From an uncultured Porphyromonadaceae bacterium (GTDB lineage: Bacteria > Bacteroidota > Bacteroidia > Bacteroidales > Muribaculaceae): a DNA stretch of 64,000 nt. The stretch covers positions 62,001 to 126,000 of the forward strand of contig CAOKFI010000003.1 of assembly GCA_948467675.1 (NCBI GenBank), in the 5' to 3' direction. The notes under the pieces are model-generated. The model saw only the letters and a program-made list of their open reading frames with translations, had not been told where the DNA came from and did not search any database. This document shows positions 54,917 to 64,000 of the stretch, piece after piece. The translations under genes were made by a program, and so were the position numbers. Every line of letters begins with the position of its first letter. Position 1 is the first letter of the stretch.

Positions 54917-55468
54917 ATGGACAATATCAAGCAAGTGGCAACACGCCTGCAGGGATTGCGTGACGCCCTCGAACTCACGCCCGAAGAGATCGCCACCACA
55001 TGCGGCATAGCCCCCGAACTGTATAATCTGTACGAAAGCGGCGGATGCGACATCCCCGTGAGTTTCCTCCACCGTCTGGCCGGAGCCTACGGCGTCGAGC
55101 TGACAGCTCTGCTGTTTGGCGAAGAACCGAAGATGCAGGCCTACTACGTGACCCGCGCAGGCCACGGCGTGAAGGTGGAACGCACCGCAGCCTACAGCTA
55201 CCAGGATGTGGCGGCCGGATTCGCCAACCGCGCGATGGCTCCGTTTATCGTCACCGTCGAGCCGCACCATCCCGACACTCCGCTTACCATCAATACCCAC
55301 CAGGGGCAGGAGTTCAATTATGTGCTCGAAGGCCAGCTCGAGGTGACTGTAGCCGGCCACGCCGTAGTGCTCAATCCCGGCGACAGCATAATGTTCGACG
55401 CCCGCCGTCCCCACGGCATGCGCACCATAGGCGGCAGTCCCGTGCGTTTTCTCGCCATCATATCATAA
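54917..55468 (+). CDS. XRE-family regulator with C-terminal cupin domain
   Basis: 183 residues. The HTH_3 domain (about 5-65: RLQGLRDALELTPEEIATTC, ELYNLYESGGCDIPVSFLHRLA) is followed by a cupin (about 105-180) with VEPHHPDTPL, GQEFNYVLEGQLEVTV and the terminal GDSIMFDARRPHGM. XRE-cupin proteins often control adjacent metabolic genes in response to a small ligand. The acyl-CoA synthetase gene follows after 41 bases; such a pairing is common in Bacteroidetes (from memory), so it probably regulates that operon. Confidence 0.92.
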   Translation: MDNIKQVATRLQGLRDALELTPEEIATTCGIAPELYNLYESGGCDIPVSFLHRLAGAYGVELTALLFGEEPKMQAYYVTRAGHGVKVERTAAYSYQDVAAGFANRAMAPFIVTVEPHHPDTPLTINTHQGQEFNYVLEGQLEVTVAGHAVVLNPGDSIMFDARRPHGMRTIGGSPVRFLAIIS

Positions 55469-55509
55469 CCGACATACCCATATCTTTCGGACACATACTA
55501 TATCTGATT

Positions 55510-57168
55510 ATGTTAGAACAGTTTCTCGATAAGACAGAATTCGAGTCGTACGACGACTTCATGGCCAACTTCCACGTAAACGTGCCGGAAAATTTCAATT
55601 TCGGCTATGATGTAGTCGACCGCTGGGCAGAGACAGAACCCGACCGCAAGGCTCTGTTGTGGACCAACGACCGGGGAGAGGTGCGGCAGTTTACCTTTGC
55701 CGACATAAAGCGCGAAAGCGACCGCGCCGCCGCCTTTTTCGCATCGATCGGAATAGGACGCGGCGATATGGTCATGCTCATACTCAAGCGCCACTACCAG
55801 TTCTGGTTCTCGATCACAGCGCTCCACAAACTCGGAGCCACAGTAATACCCGCCACCCACCTGCTCACCGAGAAAGATATCATATACCGGTGCAAGATGG
55901 CCGGCATAAAGGCGATAGTATGCACGGGCGACGAGATCGTGACCGGCCACATAGCCAGAGCGCTCCCGGAATGTCCGACAGTCAAAGCCGTAGTATCGAC
56001 AGGACCGGTGGTGCCCGAAGGATGGTACGATTTCGACGCGGAGACCGCCAGGGCCGGCGAATTTATCCGCCCGTCAGAGCCCGTCAATACCAACGACGAC
56101 ATATCGCTGCTCTATTTCACGTCAGGCACCACCGGCGAACCGAAAATGGTGGCCCACGACTTCACATACCCGTTAGGACACATAATCACGGCAAGCTACT
56201 GGCACAACCTCGGCCCCGACAGCCTGCACCTGACACTTGCCGACACCGGCTGGGGCAAGGCGGTATGGGGAAAGCTGTACGGCCAGTGGATAGCCGGAGC
56301 CAATGTGTTCGTGTACGACTTCGAGAAATTCGAGCCTGTCGATGTGCTACACATGATCGAGCGCCACGGCATCACATCGTTCTGCGCGCCGCCTACGGTA
56401 TTCCGGTTTCTGATACGCGAGGATCTCACGAAATTCGACATCTCGACACTTAAATACTGCACGATAGCCGGCGAGGCCCTGAACCCGAGTGTGTACGAGG
56501 AGTGGAAACGGCTCACCGGCATAAAACTTATGGAAGGTTTCGGCCAGACAGAAACCACACTTACAATAGCGACATATCCGTGGCTCGAGCCCAAACCGGG
56601 ATCTATGGGCAAGAAAGGCCCCCAGTACGACATAGACCTCATTACACCGTCGGGACGCCCCGCCGAAGACGGCGAACAGGGCGAGATCATAGTGCGCACC
56701 CACGGACACAAGCCGTTAGGCCTGTTCAAGGAGTATCTGCATGATCCCGAACTGACCCGTTCGGTATATCACGACGGCATATATCACACGGGCGATGTGG
56801 CCTGGCGCGACGAAGACGGGTATTTCTGGTTTGTAGGCCGCACCGACGACGTGATCAAATCGTCGGGCTACCGCATAGGCCCGTTCGAAGTGGAAAGCGC
56901 TCTGATGACACATCCGGCAGTGGTGGAATGCGCCATAACCGGCGTACCCGACGAGATACGCGGCCAGGTAGTAAAAGCCACAATAGTACTTGCCGCCGAC
57001 TACCGCAGCCGCCGCGACGACCCGACACTCGTCAAGGAGATACAGAATCACGTGAAACATGTGACTGCGCCCTACAAATATCCGCGTATAGTAGAGTTCG
57101 TCGACGAGCTCCCCAAGACTATAAGCGGCAAGATCCGCCGCGTGGCAATACGCGGTGACAAAAAATAA
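55510..57168 (+). CDS. AMP-binding acyl-CoA synthetase (medium-chain/acetyl type)
   Basis: 552 residues from ATG 55510; the open frame upstream belongs to antisense coding over the regulator gene and is discarded. The P-loop-like LLYFTSGTTGEPKMVAHDF, the A5 region MEGFGQTETTL, HTGDVAWRDEDGYFWFVGRTDD and GYRIGPFEVESAL, and the C-terminal catalytic Lys in KTISGKIRRV, identify the ANL superfamily. It activates a carboxylic acid with ATP and CoA via an acyl-adenylate; the acid is not determinable. Ends 20 bases before proB. Confidence 0.93.
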   Translation: MLEQFLDKTEFESYDDFMANFHVNVPENFNFGYDVVDRWAETEPDRKALLWTNDRGEVRQFTFADIKRESDRAAAFFASIGIGRGDMVMLILKRHYQFWFSITALHKLGATVIPATHLLTEKDIIYRCKMAGIKAIVCTGDEIVTGHIARALPECPTVKAVVSTGPVVPEGWYDFDAETARAGEFIRPSEPVNTNDDISLLYFTSGTTGEPKMVAHDFTYPLGHIITASYWHNLGPDSLHLTLADTGWGKAVWGKLYGQWIAGANVFVYDFEKFEPVDVLHMIERHGITSFCAPPTVFRFLIREDLTKFDISTLKYCTIAGEALNPSVYEEWKRLTGIKLMEGFGQTETTLTIATYPWLEPKPGSMGKKGPQYDIDLITPSGRPAEDGEQGEIIVRTHGHKPLGLFKEYLHDPELTRSVYHDGIYHTGDVAWRDEDGYFWFVGRTDDVIKSSGYRIGPFEVESALMTHPAVVECAITGVPDEIRGQVVKATIVLAADYRSRRDDPTLVKEIQNHVKHVTAPYKYPRIVEFVDELPKTISGKIRRVAIRGDKK

Positions 57169-57187
57169 ACGACACCACAGAAACGCG

Positions 57188-58294
57188 ATGGCAACAGGCA
57201 ACATACCTCTAATCTACAAGCGCATAGCCGTGAAAGTGGGCAGCAATGTGCTTACACGTCCCGACGGCACCCTCGACATAACCCGCATGAGCGCAATAGT
57301 CGACCAGATAGCGGCTCTGCACCACGCCGGCGTAAGACCGGTGCTCATATCGTCGGGAGCCGTAGCTTCCGGACGCAGCGAGGTCAATGCCGACCGGAAG
57401 CTCGATCCGGTATCGGCGCGGCAGCTGTACAGCGCCGTAGGACAGGCCAAACTCATCAACCGGTACTACGAGCTGTTCCGCGATCACGGCATACGCTGCG
57501 GCCAGGTGCTGACGACAAAAGAGAACTTCTCGACACGGCGCCATTACCTCAACCAGATGCACTGCATGGAAGTGATGCTCTCCGCCGATGTGATACCGGT
57601 GGTCAACGAAAACGACACTGTGTCGCTCACCGAACTGATGTTTACCGACAATGACGAACTGTCGGGACTGATAGCCTCGATGATGAACATGCAGGCGCTT
57701 GTGATACTCACCAATGTCGACGGCATATATACCGGCAATCCGGCTGATCCCGGCTCTCGGCTGATCACAGACATGGATCCAGACACCGACGCCTCCGACT
57801 GCATATCACAGACCAGATCGACACTCGGCCGCGGCGGTATGACAACCAAATACCGCATAGCACGCAAAGTGGCATCCGAAGGCATAGCGGTGGTGATAGC
57901 CAACGGACGCCGTGAAGGCATACTGCTCGATGTGGCCGCAGGCAACCGCGACGTTCCCTACACACTGTTCCGGCCGGCTGACGGCTCAGCGTCGCCGGTA
58001 CGCAAATGGATAGCCCACAGCGAGGACTTCGCCAAGGGGTGCGTCGGAGTCAACGAAGGCGCCGCAGCGGCACTGCTTTCGTCGGGCGGTGCCAGCCTGC
58101 TTCCCGTAGGTGTGACTTCCGTGACAGGCGATTTCGAGAAAGACGACATAATACGCGTGGCCGATCCCTCAGGCTCTGTCATAGCGTGGGGCCGCGCCGG
58201 CTACGACGCCGACGGTGTCCGTGCCGTAATAGGCGACCGCGGAGCCCGACCCATAATACACCGCGACTATTTATATATCGACAACATAGACTGA
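57188..58294 (+). CDS. proB: Glutamate 5-kinase
   Basis: 368 residues from ATG 57188 (MATGNIPLIYKRIAVKVGSN); the in-frame ATG at 57155 overlaps the synthetase gene. The amino-acid kinase domain has VKVGSNVLTRPDG, PVLISSGAVASGR, IPVVNENDTVSLTE and NDELSGLIASM, and a C-terminal PUA domain starts near 280. It phosphorylates glutamate with ATP, the first step of proline synthesis. It lies 12 bases before proA, the next enzyme of the pathway. Confidence 0.96.
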   Translation: MATGNIPLIYKRIAVKVGSNVLTRPDGTLDITRMSAIVDQIAALHHAGVRPVLISSGAVASGRSEVNADRKLDPVSARQLYSAVGQAKLINRYYELFRDHGIRCGQVLTTKENFSTRRHYLNQMHCMEVMLSADVIPVVNENDTVSLTELMFTDNDELSGLIASMMNMQALVILTNVDGIYTGNPADPGSRLITDMDPDTDASDCISQTRSTLGRGGMTTKYRIARKVASEGIAVVIANGRREGILLDVAAGNRDVPYTLFRPADGSASPVRKWIAHSEDFAKGCVGVNEGAAAALLSSGGASLLPVGVTSVTGDFEKDDIIRVADPSGSVIAWGRAGYDADGVRAVIGDRGARPIIHRDYLYIDNID

Positions 58295-58306
58295 CTGCAC
58301 ACTACA

Positions 58307-59560
58307 ATGAAAGTGACTGACATAGACCGGCTCCTCGACCGCTCCCGCTCGGCCGCCAGAGATCTCAACCTGCGCAGCGCCGACGATATCGACGCGCTGC
58401 TGCGCGCTCTTGCCGACAGGATAGAGGCCTCGGCATCAGAGATTCTGGAGGCTAATTCCCGGGATCTGGCACGGATGGACAAAGCAAACCCGAAGTATGA
58501 CCGGCTAAGACTCACAGCCGACCGCCTTGCCGGTATTGCCGCCGACATGCGGGTCGTGGCCGCACTTCCGTCGCCATTAGGCAACATTCTGGATGAATGG
58601 ACCCGGCCTAACGGCATGACCATACGGAAAGTATCGGTTCCGTTCGGAGTCATCGGCGTTGTATACGAAGCCCGTCCCAACGTGACTTTCGATGTGGCAT
58701 CGCTATGTCTGAAAGCCGGAAGCGCCTGCGTGCTGAAAGGAGGAAGCGACGCCCAGGCGACCAACGAGACTGCCATAGCAATAATACGTGATGAGCTTGA
58801 CCGGCACAGATTCAGCCCCGACTGCGCCACCCTGCTGCCTGCTGGACATGATGCGACAGAAGCCATGCTCAATGCCGCGGGCAAGATCGACGTGATCATA
58901 CCGCGCGGGGGACGCGGCCTGATCGACTTCGTAAGGGACAATTCGCGGGTGCCGGTGATAGAGACCGGAGCAGGCGTATGCCACACGTATCTCCATGCGT
59001 CGGGCCGGACGGACTATGCCCGCGATATAGTGCTCAACGCCAAAACACGCCGTGTGAGCGTGTGCAACTCGCTCGACGCATTTATCATAGACCGCAGCCG
59101 GCTGGCAGATCTCAGGGATATATGCATGCCTCTGGCCGACAGAAAAGTAGAGATACACGCCGACGCGGCCACATACGCTGCTCTCGACGGACACTATCCG
59201 TATCTGACACATGCAGAGACCGACGATTACGGGCGCGAGTGGATGGACTACAAGATGCTCACCATAGCGGTCGACGGCATAGACCAGGCTCTCGACACAA
59301 TAGCCCGCTACGGCTCACGCCACAGCGAGGCAATAGTAGCTGACGACGACGCAATAATAACTCGGTTTCTGCGCGAGGTCGATGCGGCGTGTGTCTATGC
59401 CAACGTCTCGACGGCCTTTACCGATGGCGGACAGTTCGGATTCGGGGCAGAGATCGGCATATCGACCCAGAAACTTCATGCCCGCGGGCCTATGGGACTG
59501 CCGGAGATCACCACATACAAATATCTCGTCACAGGATCAGGACAGACACGAAATTCATAA
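58307..59560 (+). CDS. proA: Gamma-glutamyl phosphate reductase
   Basis: 417 residues of the aldehyde dehydrogenase superfamily. Signatures: VPFGVIGVVYEARPNVTFDV, KGGSDAQATNET, IDVIIPRGGRGLIDFV and the catalytic Cys in RVSVCNSLDAF; the C-terminus has GGQFGFGAEIGISTQKLHARGPMGL. It reduces gamma-glutamyl phosphate to glutamate semialdehyde with NADPH for proline synthesis. Operon with proB, 12 bases apart. Confidence 0.97.
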   Translation: MKVTDIDRLLDRSRSAARDLNLRSADDIDALLRALADRIEASASEILEANSRDLARMDKANPKYDRLRLTADRLAGIAADMRVVAALPSPLGNILDEWTRPNGMTIRKVSVPFGVIGVVYEARPNVTFDVASLCLKAGSACVLKGGSDAQATNETAIAIIRDELDRHRFSPDCATLLPAGHDATEAMLNAAGKIDVIIPRGGRGLIDFVRDNSRVPVIETGAGVCHTYLHASGRTDYARDIVLNAKTRRVSVCNSLDAFIIDRSRLADLRDICMPLADRKVEIHADAATYAALDGHYPYLTHAETDDYGREWMDYKMLTIAVDGIDQALDTIARYGSRHSEAIVADDDAIITRFLREVDAACVYANVSTAFTDGGQFGFGAEIGISTQKLHARGPMGLPEITTYKYLVTGSGQTRNS

Positions 59561-59570
59561 ACGCCTCCGG

Positions 59571-60644
59571 TCAGCGCGCAGTCAGCGCATAAAGCGGCGT
59601 AGGCTCGTAGCGCGGCAACACGATAAGCTGAAGATCGGTAGTGAGTTCGGAAGAACCGTCGCCTATGCGCAGGTTCCGATGGCCCAGAGCATTCTGAAAC
59701 GCCTCTTTAGCCTGACGCGGCGTATTGTTGTCGAAACTCAGGTGACATAGAAACAGGTACCTGAGCGACGGAGTGTAGATGCTGTCGATAAAGCGTGCCG
59801 AGACCTCATTGTCGAGATGTCCGTTGTCGGCTCGGATACGGCTTTTAAGATACTCGGGATATGAGCCTACACGCAGCATTTCGGCATCATAGTTGCTCTC
59901 GATCATTATAAACTGGGCCTGGCGCATATAGTGCTCCACACGCGGACTGATACAGCCGAGATCGGTCGCCAACGCGAAACGCATGGATCCGTGTTCGATA
60001 AAGTAACCGGCATTGTCCGAGCCGTCGTGCATCACCTCAAACGGAGTCAGCGTGAAAGTACCGAGCTTAAACGGAAACTCCTTGTAGATCGGCTCATGAT
60101 AGTCCTTGATACGGCGCGATATGCTGTGGCGGCGCAACAATCCGTTGAACGCTTTCGGCGTACAGTAGAGACGCATGTGCCGGTTACGGCGCAGTATATT
60201 GTAGGCATAGCGTACGTGATCGCCGTGATCGTGCGTAAGGAAGATACCCTTTACCTGCTCCATGCCGATACCGTTGACAAGCAATGCACGCTCCACGCGC
60301 TCGCCGTCAATACCCGCATCGACCAGAAATCCGCACTCACGGTCGCCTATATATGTACAGTTGCCGCTGCTGCCGCTGCCGAAGCTCATATAGAAGATCT
60401 TGTCGCCTCCCGGATTCAGAGCTACCTCATCGCGCACCAGAGAGACATCGGCAATGTCATGCGTATCATCGCATCTGTCGGCCTGTGCGGCACGCATACG
60501 GTCCATATAAGTCTCCATGATCCCGAGCGGCGGAAGATCGTCGAACGCGCCGGCCGGCTCATCGAACAGACCTGAAGGCGCATCGAACAGCGACGGATGC
60601 GCTCCGTCACGGTCATTACGACATATATTTTTCTTGGGATTCAT
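59571..60644 (-). CDS. Metallo-beta-lactamase-fold hydrolase with an acidic N-terminal extension
   Basis: 357 residues. The MBL domain starts near 80 (FYMSFGSGSSGNCTYIGDRE) and carries the metal motif THDHGDH near 140, with later ligands in VMHDGSDNAG, FALATDLG and FLCHLSFDNN. This is the YycJ/WalJ-like subgroup, predicted nucleases or hydrolases. The first 80 residues are an unusual acidic region with heptad-like repeats LFDAPSG, LFDEPAG, AFDDLPP; ATG 60644 includes it, while later Met residues would omit it. Its ATG overlaps the stop of the methylase gene (TGATG), so the two are coupled. Confidence 0.88.
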   Translation of the reverse strand: MNPKKNICRNDRDGAHPSLFDAPSGLFDEPAGAFDDLPPLGIMETYMDRMRAAQADRCDDTHDIADVSLVRDEVALNPGGDKIFYMSFGSGSSGNCTYIGDRECGFLVDAGIDGERVERALLVNGIGMEQVKGIFLTHDHGDHVRYAYNILRRNRHMRLYCTPKAFNGLLRRHSISRRIKDYHEPIYKEFPFKLGTFTLTPFEVMHDGSDNAGYFIEHGSMRFALATDLGCISPRVEHYMRQAQFIMIESNYDAEMLRVGSYPEYLKSRIRADNGHLDNEVSARFIDSIYTPSLRYLFLCHLSFDNNTPRQAKEAFQNALGHRNLRIGDGSSELTTDLQLIVLPRYEPTPLYALTAR

Positions 60645-61387
60645 CAGTTGTAAAGCAGAAATATAGTAGGCCGTTTGGCATAATCGTATTTTGCCTTAGC
60701 CCACCACGACAGCGGTCGGGTGATAATACTCTCGTCAGACCCTGTCACATCCGATGCCACGCAAAGCGACATCGAGCCAGGCAGCACTCTGGCCAGCTCG
60801 GATATCAGCCTGTTGTTGCGGTAAGGGGTCTCGATAAATATCTGTGTGCACCTGTCGCGGTCTATGCTGCGCTGCATTTCCTTGAGCACCCGGCTGCGGG
60901 CTCCGCTCTCTACAGGAAGATATCCGCGGAAGGTAAAACTCTGGCCGTTGAAACCCGATCCCATCAGCGACAGCAATATGCTCGACGGCCCTACCAGCGG
61001 CACCACCGGCAGTCCGCGGCGCTGTGCGGCCGCCACAAGATCGGCCCCGGGATCGGCAATGGCCGGACATCCCGCCTCCGAAAGCACACCCATAGGATTG
61101 CCGTTCTCAAGCGGCTCGAGCATGGCCGGAATATCGGCAGCCCGAGTGTGCTCGTCAAGTTCAAAAAATGTAATGGATCCGATATCTATGCTGCGGTCGA
61201 CCGATTTCAGGAAACGACGCGCCGAACGCAGATTCTCAACAGCAAAATAACGCACACGCCGCAGCAGCTGCAGATTGCGCTGCGGCAGAACATCCGCTGC
61301 CGGAGTGTCGCTAAGGCCCACCGGAAACAGATAGAGTGCCGGTAACACCGGTTCTGATTCGGGACAATTCATATCTGACATACGCAA
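60644..61387 (-). CDS. RsmI-like tetrapyrrole-methylase-fold methyltransferase
   Basis: 247 residues of the TP_methylase fold related to rRNA (cytidine-2'-O-)-methyltransferase RsmI. The conserved regions are LYLFPVGLSDTP (variant of the N-terminal motif), MGVLSEAGCPAIADPGADL, VPLVGPSSILLSLMGSGF and the C-terminal PYRNNRLISELARVLPG. It probably methylates an rRNA or small molecule using SAM. Typical RsmI has VATPIGNL near the start; here that region diverges, so substrate is uncertain. Other starts (61381, 61372) are possible. Confidence 0.8.
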   Translation of the reverse strand: MRMSDMNCPESEPVLPALYLFPVGLSDTPAADVLPQRNLQLLRRVRYFAVENLRSARRFLKSVDRSIDIGSITFFELDEHTRAADIPAMLEPLENGNPMGVLSEAGCPAIADPGADLVAAAQRRGLPVVPLVGPSSILLSLMGSGFNGQSFTFRGYLPVESGARSRVLKEMQRSIDRDRCTQIFIETPYRNNRLISELARVLPGSMSLCVASDVTGSDESIITRPLSWWAKAKYDYAKRPTIFLLYN

Positions 61388-61413
61388 AGATACCGATTTT
61401 CCCGCAAAATCAT

Positions 61414-61421
61414 TATATTTG
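61414..61421 (+). promoter_or_regulatory. -7 element for the Ig-like protein gene
   Basis: TATATTTG matches TAnnTTTG, 32 bases before the ATG at 61454. Confidence 0.45.
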
Positions 61422-61453
61422 CCTCACGATATTTATCTATCACATTTCACACT

Positions 61454-62761
61454 ATGAACCTTCTATCTCATCTGCTTACAGCCGCGGCATTGTCAATCCC
61501 GGTCTGTGTGACGGCCAAGGAGCCTGCACAAAGCATATCCGTAACGCCAAGCCACATAACTCTCAAAAACGGAGAAACCGCGCGGTTAAAAGCCACCGTC
61601 CTTCCGGCCAATGCGTCACAGACAGTGAAGTGGGAAGCCGACTATTCAGGAGAATACACTATCGACTCCGACGGAAATGTAACCGCGACATTTTCATCCG
61701 GCGACACAGGCACCGGACTCATCGTATCGGCCACAACTACCGACGGAACAGAACTTACCGCATACTGCTCGATAGAAAAAGGCTATTCAGAGCCTGAGGC
61801 CCTCGAGATATTGCAGCCGGAAATAACCGTCGCCAAAGGAGAGACAGCTGAGATCACAGCGCACCTGCTGCCCGACAACGGAATCTATAAATCCATCTCC
61901 TGGATACGCTACAACCAGACCGTAGGCTACGGAAACAGCTTCCGATATACCGCCGACAATATCGGAACAGACATCATCACAGCCATATATATCGTTTCCG
62001 AAGAGACTGTAACGGAAACAGAAGACGGTGACATAATAATAACGCCAGGCAAGATCCTGACTGCCGACTGCACGGTCAATGTCACCGACGCATTGTGCAC
62101 GACCATATCATTATGGCCATCATCGATAAGACTCAGGCCCAACACATCGGCGCAATTAAACGCCACCTCATATCCCACGCCATTCAACCGGGACTATCAT
62201 TGGAGTTCCGACAGGCCGGACATTGCCACTGTCAATGAAAGCGGCGAGGTATCGGCTGTTGCCGACGGAACAGCGGTCATCACAGTCACAGCGCTGGACG
62301 GCAGCGATGTCAGCCGCTCGTGCGAAGTCACAGTCCTCACCGCTGCTCAGACAGATCATCCCAACACTCTGCGGATAGCGGTCAAGGGCGAAAACGGGTA
62401 TACACTGCCGCTGTCGGAGATCGATCACATCACAGCCGACAACTACACCGAAGGGATAAGCCGACTCATAATCCACACGGCCGGCGGTGACGACCTGAAA
62501 ATACCGTTTGCCGATATCTCGGAAGTGTCACACATCTACGATTCCGGCAATGGAAACACCGATGCGACGAACCCTGTGATAACTGTCGTATCGTCAGGAA
62601 ACAGACTGACTGTCGAGGGATGCGATAAAACTCCAATGATCGAGATCTACGACCTCAGCGGCCATCTTATCCATCATGAACGTACAGACTCCGCCGAATT
62701 GCCATCCGGCATATATATCGTCATTGTCGACAAGATCAATATATTCAAAACCAAAATCTGA
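61454..62761 (+). CDS. Secreted protein with bacterial Ig-like (Big_2) domains
   Basis: 435 residues with signal peptide (MNLLSHLLTAAALSIPVCVTA). Three Ig-like BIG2 modules are visible: about 25-110 (ITLKNGETARLKATVLPANA), 115-210 (ITVAKGETAEITAHLLPDNG) and 215-300 (IRLRPNTSAQLNATSYPTP, ending in GTAVITVTALDGSDVSRSCEVTV-type strands). A C-terminal sorting-like tail follows (MIEIYDLSGHLIHHERTDSA...LPSGIYIVIVDK). Such proteins act on the cell surface as adhesins or accessory binding proteins. The gene lies 12 bases before the partial secreted protein gene, probably cotranscribed. Confidence 0.85.
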   Translation: MNLLSHLLTAAALSIPVCVTAKEPAQSISVTPSHITLKNGETARLKATVLPANASQTVKWEADYSGEYTIDSDGNVTATFSSGDTGTGLIVSATTTDGTELTAYCSIEKGYSEPEALEILQPEITVAKGETAEITAHLLPDNGIYKSISWIRYNQTVGYGNSFRYTADNIGTDIITAIYIVSEETVTETEDGDIIITPGKILTADCTVNVTDALCTTISLWPSSIRLRPNTSAQLNATSYPTPFNRDYHWSSDRPDIATVNESGEVSAVADGTAVITVTALDGSDVSRSCEVTVLTAAQTDHPNTLRIAVKGENGYTLPLSEIDHITADNYTEGISRLIIHTAGGDDLKIPFADISEVSHIYDSGNGNTDATNPVITVVSSGNRLTVEGCDKTPMIEIYDLSGHLIHHERTDSAELPSGIYIVIVDKINIFKTKI

Positions 62762-62773
62762 CATCCATCCGTT

Positions 62774-64000
62774 ATGAAAACCATATTGAAAGGCATCATC
62801 GCCTCGGCAACCGCACTGTCCGTACACTCCACTGCCACAGCGGTGATAATCTATCCGGAACACTGCCCCATCGTAACATATACCGACGAAAACACACCGT
62901 CACTGTTTATCGAAACCGACGACGGAGTCTATATGCCCGGGCCTGTCAACGAATTCACCATAGACTACACTATGGCCGACGACGGCTCATACATAATGGC
63001 ACTTCACTCGATCGGCAGAAACAGCCCTCTGCTGCATACGGTTCCGGTCGATGATATCACAACGATGCAGCTCTATTATCCCTACACCGGAACCATAACC
63101 GCCATAGAGTGCGGCAACGAGAACTGGGACAACATATATGCCACACCACGGGGTTATTTTGCGACACGGCGTATAGAACACAGCAATGGCGAGCCGGAAT
63201 ATGACGAAATACGGTATCTGAGCTTCAACGGATATGCCGCATCCATGATGTTCAATCCCGAGACCGGAATTCCATTGTCACTCACCACACCCGACATAAA
63301 CCTGATATTCAACGCCTCGCCTCATATTGTCTACGACATCGACGGCAACGGAGATCCGATAGAAAGCGAATGCGAGTTCGCGTGCGACATGGAGCTCACT
63401 GTCGATGTACCGTCCTCCACTCCCCGCGAAACCAGCCTGTACAGCATTCCAGTGGTCATAATCATGCCGGATGCGGAGGTTCCCCAGGACCACCATCTCC
63501 TTTCCTATACCGGACACCCGACCCTCAGCGCAGACAATCCTCTCGCACCGAGACTTTATGCTGTTGCCAGATCCCTGTCCGACAATTTTATCTCAGGTTT
63601 CGACTACCCTATGCTATCCACGCTGCACTCTGTGTTTTATGACATAGCCATGATACCGTCTTGCCAGAAGTGCGGCGAGAATCCGGATCTGAACATACCT
63701 GTAATAGGTATTGCCATGGGAGGGCCGTCAGGGCCGTCAGGTGATACGGAAACCACATCCGACATCGTCGTCATGACCCAGGGAGCCAAAAACATAACCG
63801 ATACGAAAGCCGTGCTGACAGGCGCCGTCAGATGCCATAGCCCGAGATTCCGCACGGAAGGATCCTACGGCATACTGGTCGATACCGACGAATCCAGACT
63901 CATAAAAGGCTCAGCCATGTACGACCTGCCGGGATCGCAGGACAAGCTAAAGCTATCATTCGATGTCAACGCATCCGGTCTTGAACCGAACACAGATTAT
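62774..64000 (+). CDS. Secreted hypothetical protein, cut by the window edge
   Basis: 409 codons are visible from ATG 62774. The N-terminus looks like a signal peptide (MKTILKGIIASATALSVHSTATA). The body has beta-rich segments without a known catalytic motif. Near the end, TDTKAVLTGAVR and NASGLEPNTDY match the start of a fibronectin type III-like module, as in many surface proteins of Bacteroidales. A glycine/proline/serine linker (GGPSGPSG) precedes it. The gene is probably in an operon with the Ig-like protein; the C-terminus is outside the window. Confidence 0.7.
   Translation, partial: MKTILKGIIASATALSVHSTATAVIIYPEHCPIVTYTDENTPSLFIETDDGVYMPGPVNEFTIDYTMADDGSYIMALHSIGRNSPLLHTVPVDDITTMQLYYPYTGTITAIECGNENWDNIYATPRGYFATRRIEHSNGEPEYDEIRYLSFNGYAASMMFNPETGIPLSLTTPDINLIFNASPHIVYDIDGNGDPIESECEFACDMELTVDVPSSTPRETSLYSIPVVIIMPDAEVPQDHHLLSYTGHPTLSADNPLAPRLYAVARSLSDNFISGFDYPMLSTLHSVFYDIAMIPSCQKCGENPDLNIPVIGIAMGGPSGPSGDTETTSDIVVMTQGAKNITDTKAVLTGAVRCHSPRFRTEGSYGILVDTDESRLIKGSAMYDLPGSQDKLKLSFDVNASGLEPNTDY

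Noticed and set aside
55045..55509. Upstream extension of the acyl-CoA synthetase frame
   Set aside because: Lies out of frame over the XRE-cupin gene and encodes Arg/Pro-rich sequence; the family N-terminus starts at 55510.

Overview
The window looks like chromosome from a gut Bacteroidales bacterium, most plausibly Muribaculaceae (inference). It has a SusC/SusD polysaccharide-utilisation locus with SusE-like lipoproteins, a DUF6377-type regulator, BspA-type leucine-rich repeat proteins, a DUF2795 gene and C-terminal sorting-like tails on secreted proteins. Many start sites are preceded by the Bacteroidetes -7 promoter motif TAnnTTTG. No rRNA, tRNA, CRISPR array or complete insertion sequence was seen.

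Layout. 1-5.6 kb (minus strand): a secreted amidase cut by the window edge, two small lipoproteins, a LuxR-type response regulator and a TPR histidine kinase. 5.8-7.2 kb: a LOG-family phosphoribohydrolase, a cobalamin adenosyltransferase and a small acidic DUF2795 protein. 7.2-16.9 kb: an AT-rich accessory island attached to the 3' end of the DUF2795 gene. It holds a truncated HTH gene, an 83-aa/LRR/132-aa operon behind a long structured leader, a DUF4143 ATPase, a large LRR protein, a broken lipoprotein gene and a CoiA-like nuclease without a normal start. The last codons of the DUF2795 gene followed by a hairpin recur at about 11.86 kb and, degraded, at about 16.79 kb, which suggests two successive insertions. 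17.0-24.4 kb: a secreted phosphodiesterase-fold protein, a zinc metallopeptidase, then a minus-strand GH106 / sugar isomerase / AraC locus.

24.5-36.8 kb is a plus-strand PUL: DUF6377 regulator, SusC, SusD, a three-repeat SusE-like lipoprotein, a GH27-type enzyme, a GH97 enzyme whose four key glutamates keep SusB spacing, and a second SusE-like protein. An alpha-glucan, possibly with alpha-1,6 linkages, is the most economical substrate guess. 37-50 kb is mostly housekeeping (dinB, an esterase, argS, a BI-1 family protein, asnA, a polyol or hexuronate dehydrogenase with an FAD oxidoreductase, a DUF308 protein, a two-domain DUF1080 lipoprotein, metK). 50-54.3 kb has two secreted proteins with nearly identical C-terminal tails, one a TIM-barrel glycosidase-like protein. 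54.4-61.4 kb has two tiny coupled membrane proteins, an XRE-cupin regulator, an acyl-CoA synthetase, proB-proA, and a metallo-beta-lactamase protein coupled to an RsmI-like methylase. The window ends in two secreted surface-type proteins, the last cut by the edge.

The most unusual material is the 7.2-16.9 kb island: its apparent attachment site in a protein-coding gene, its structured leader RNA, and its unassigned small proteins.
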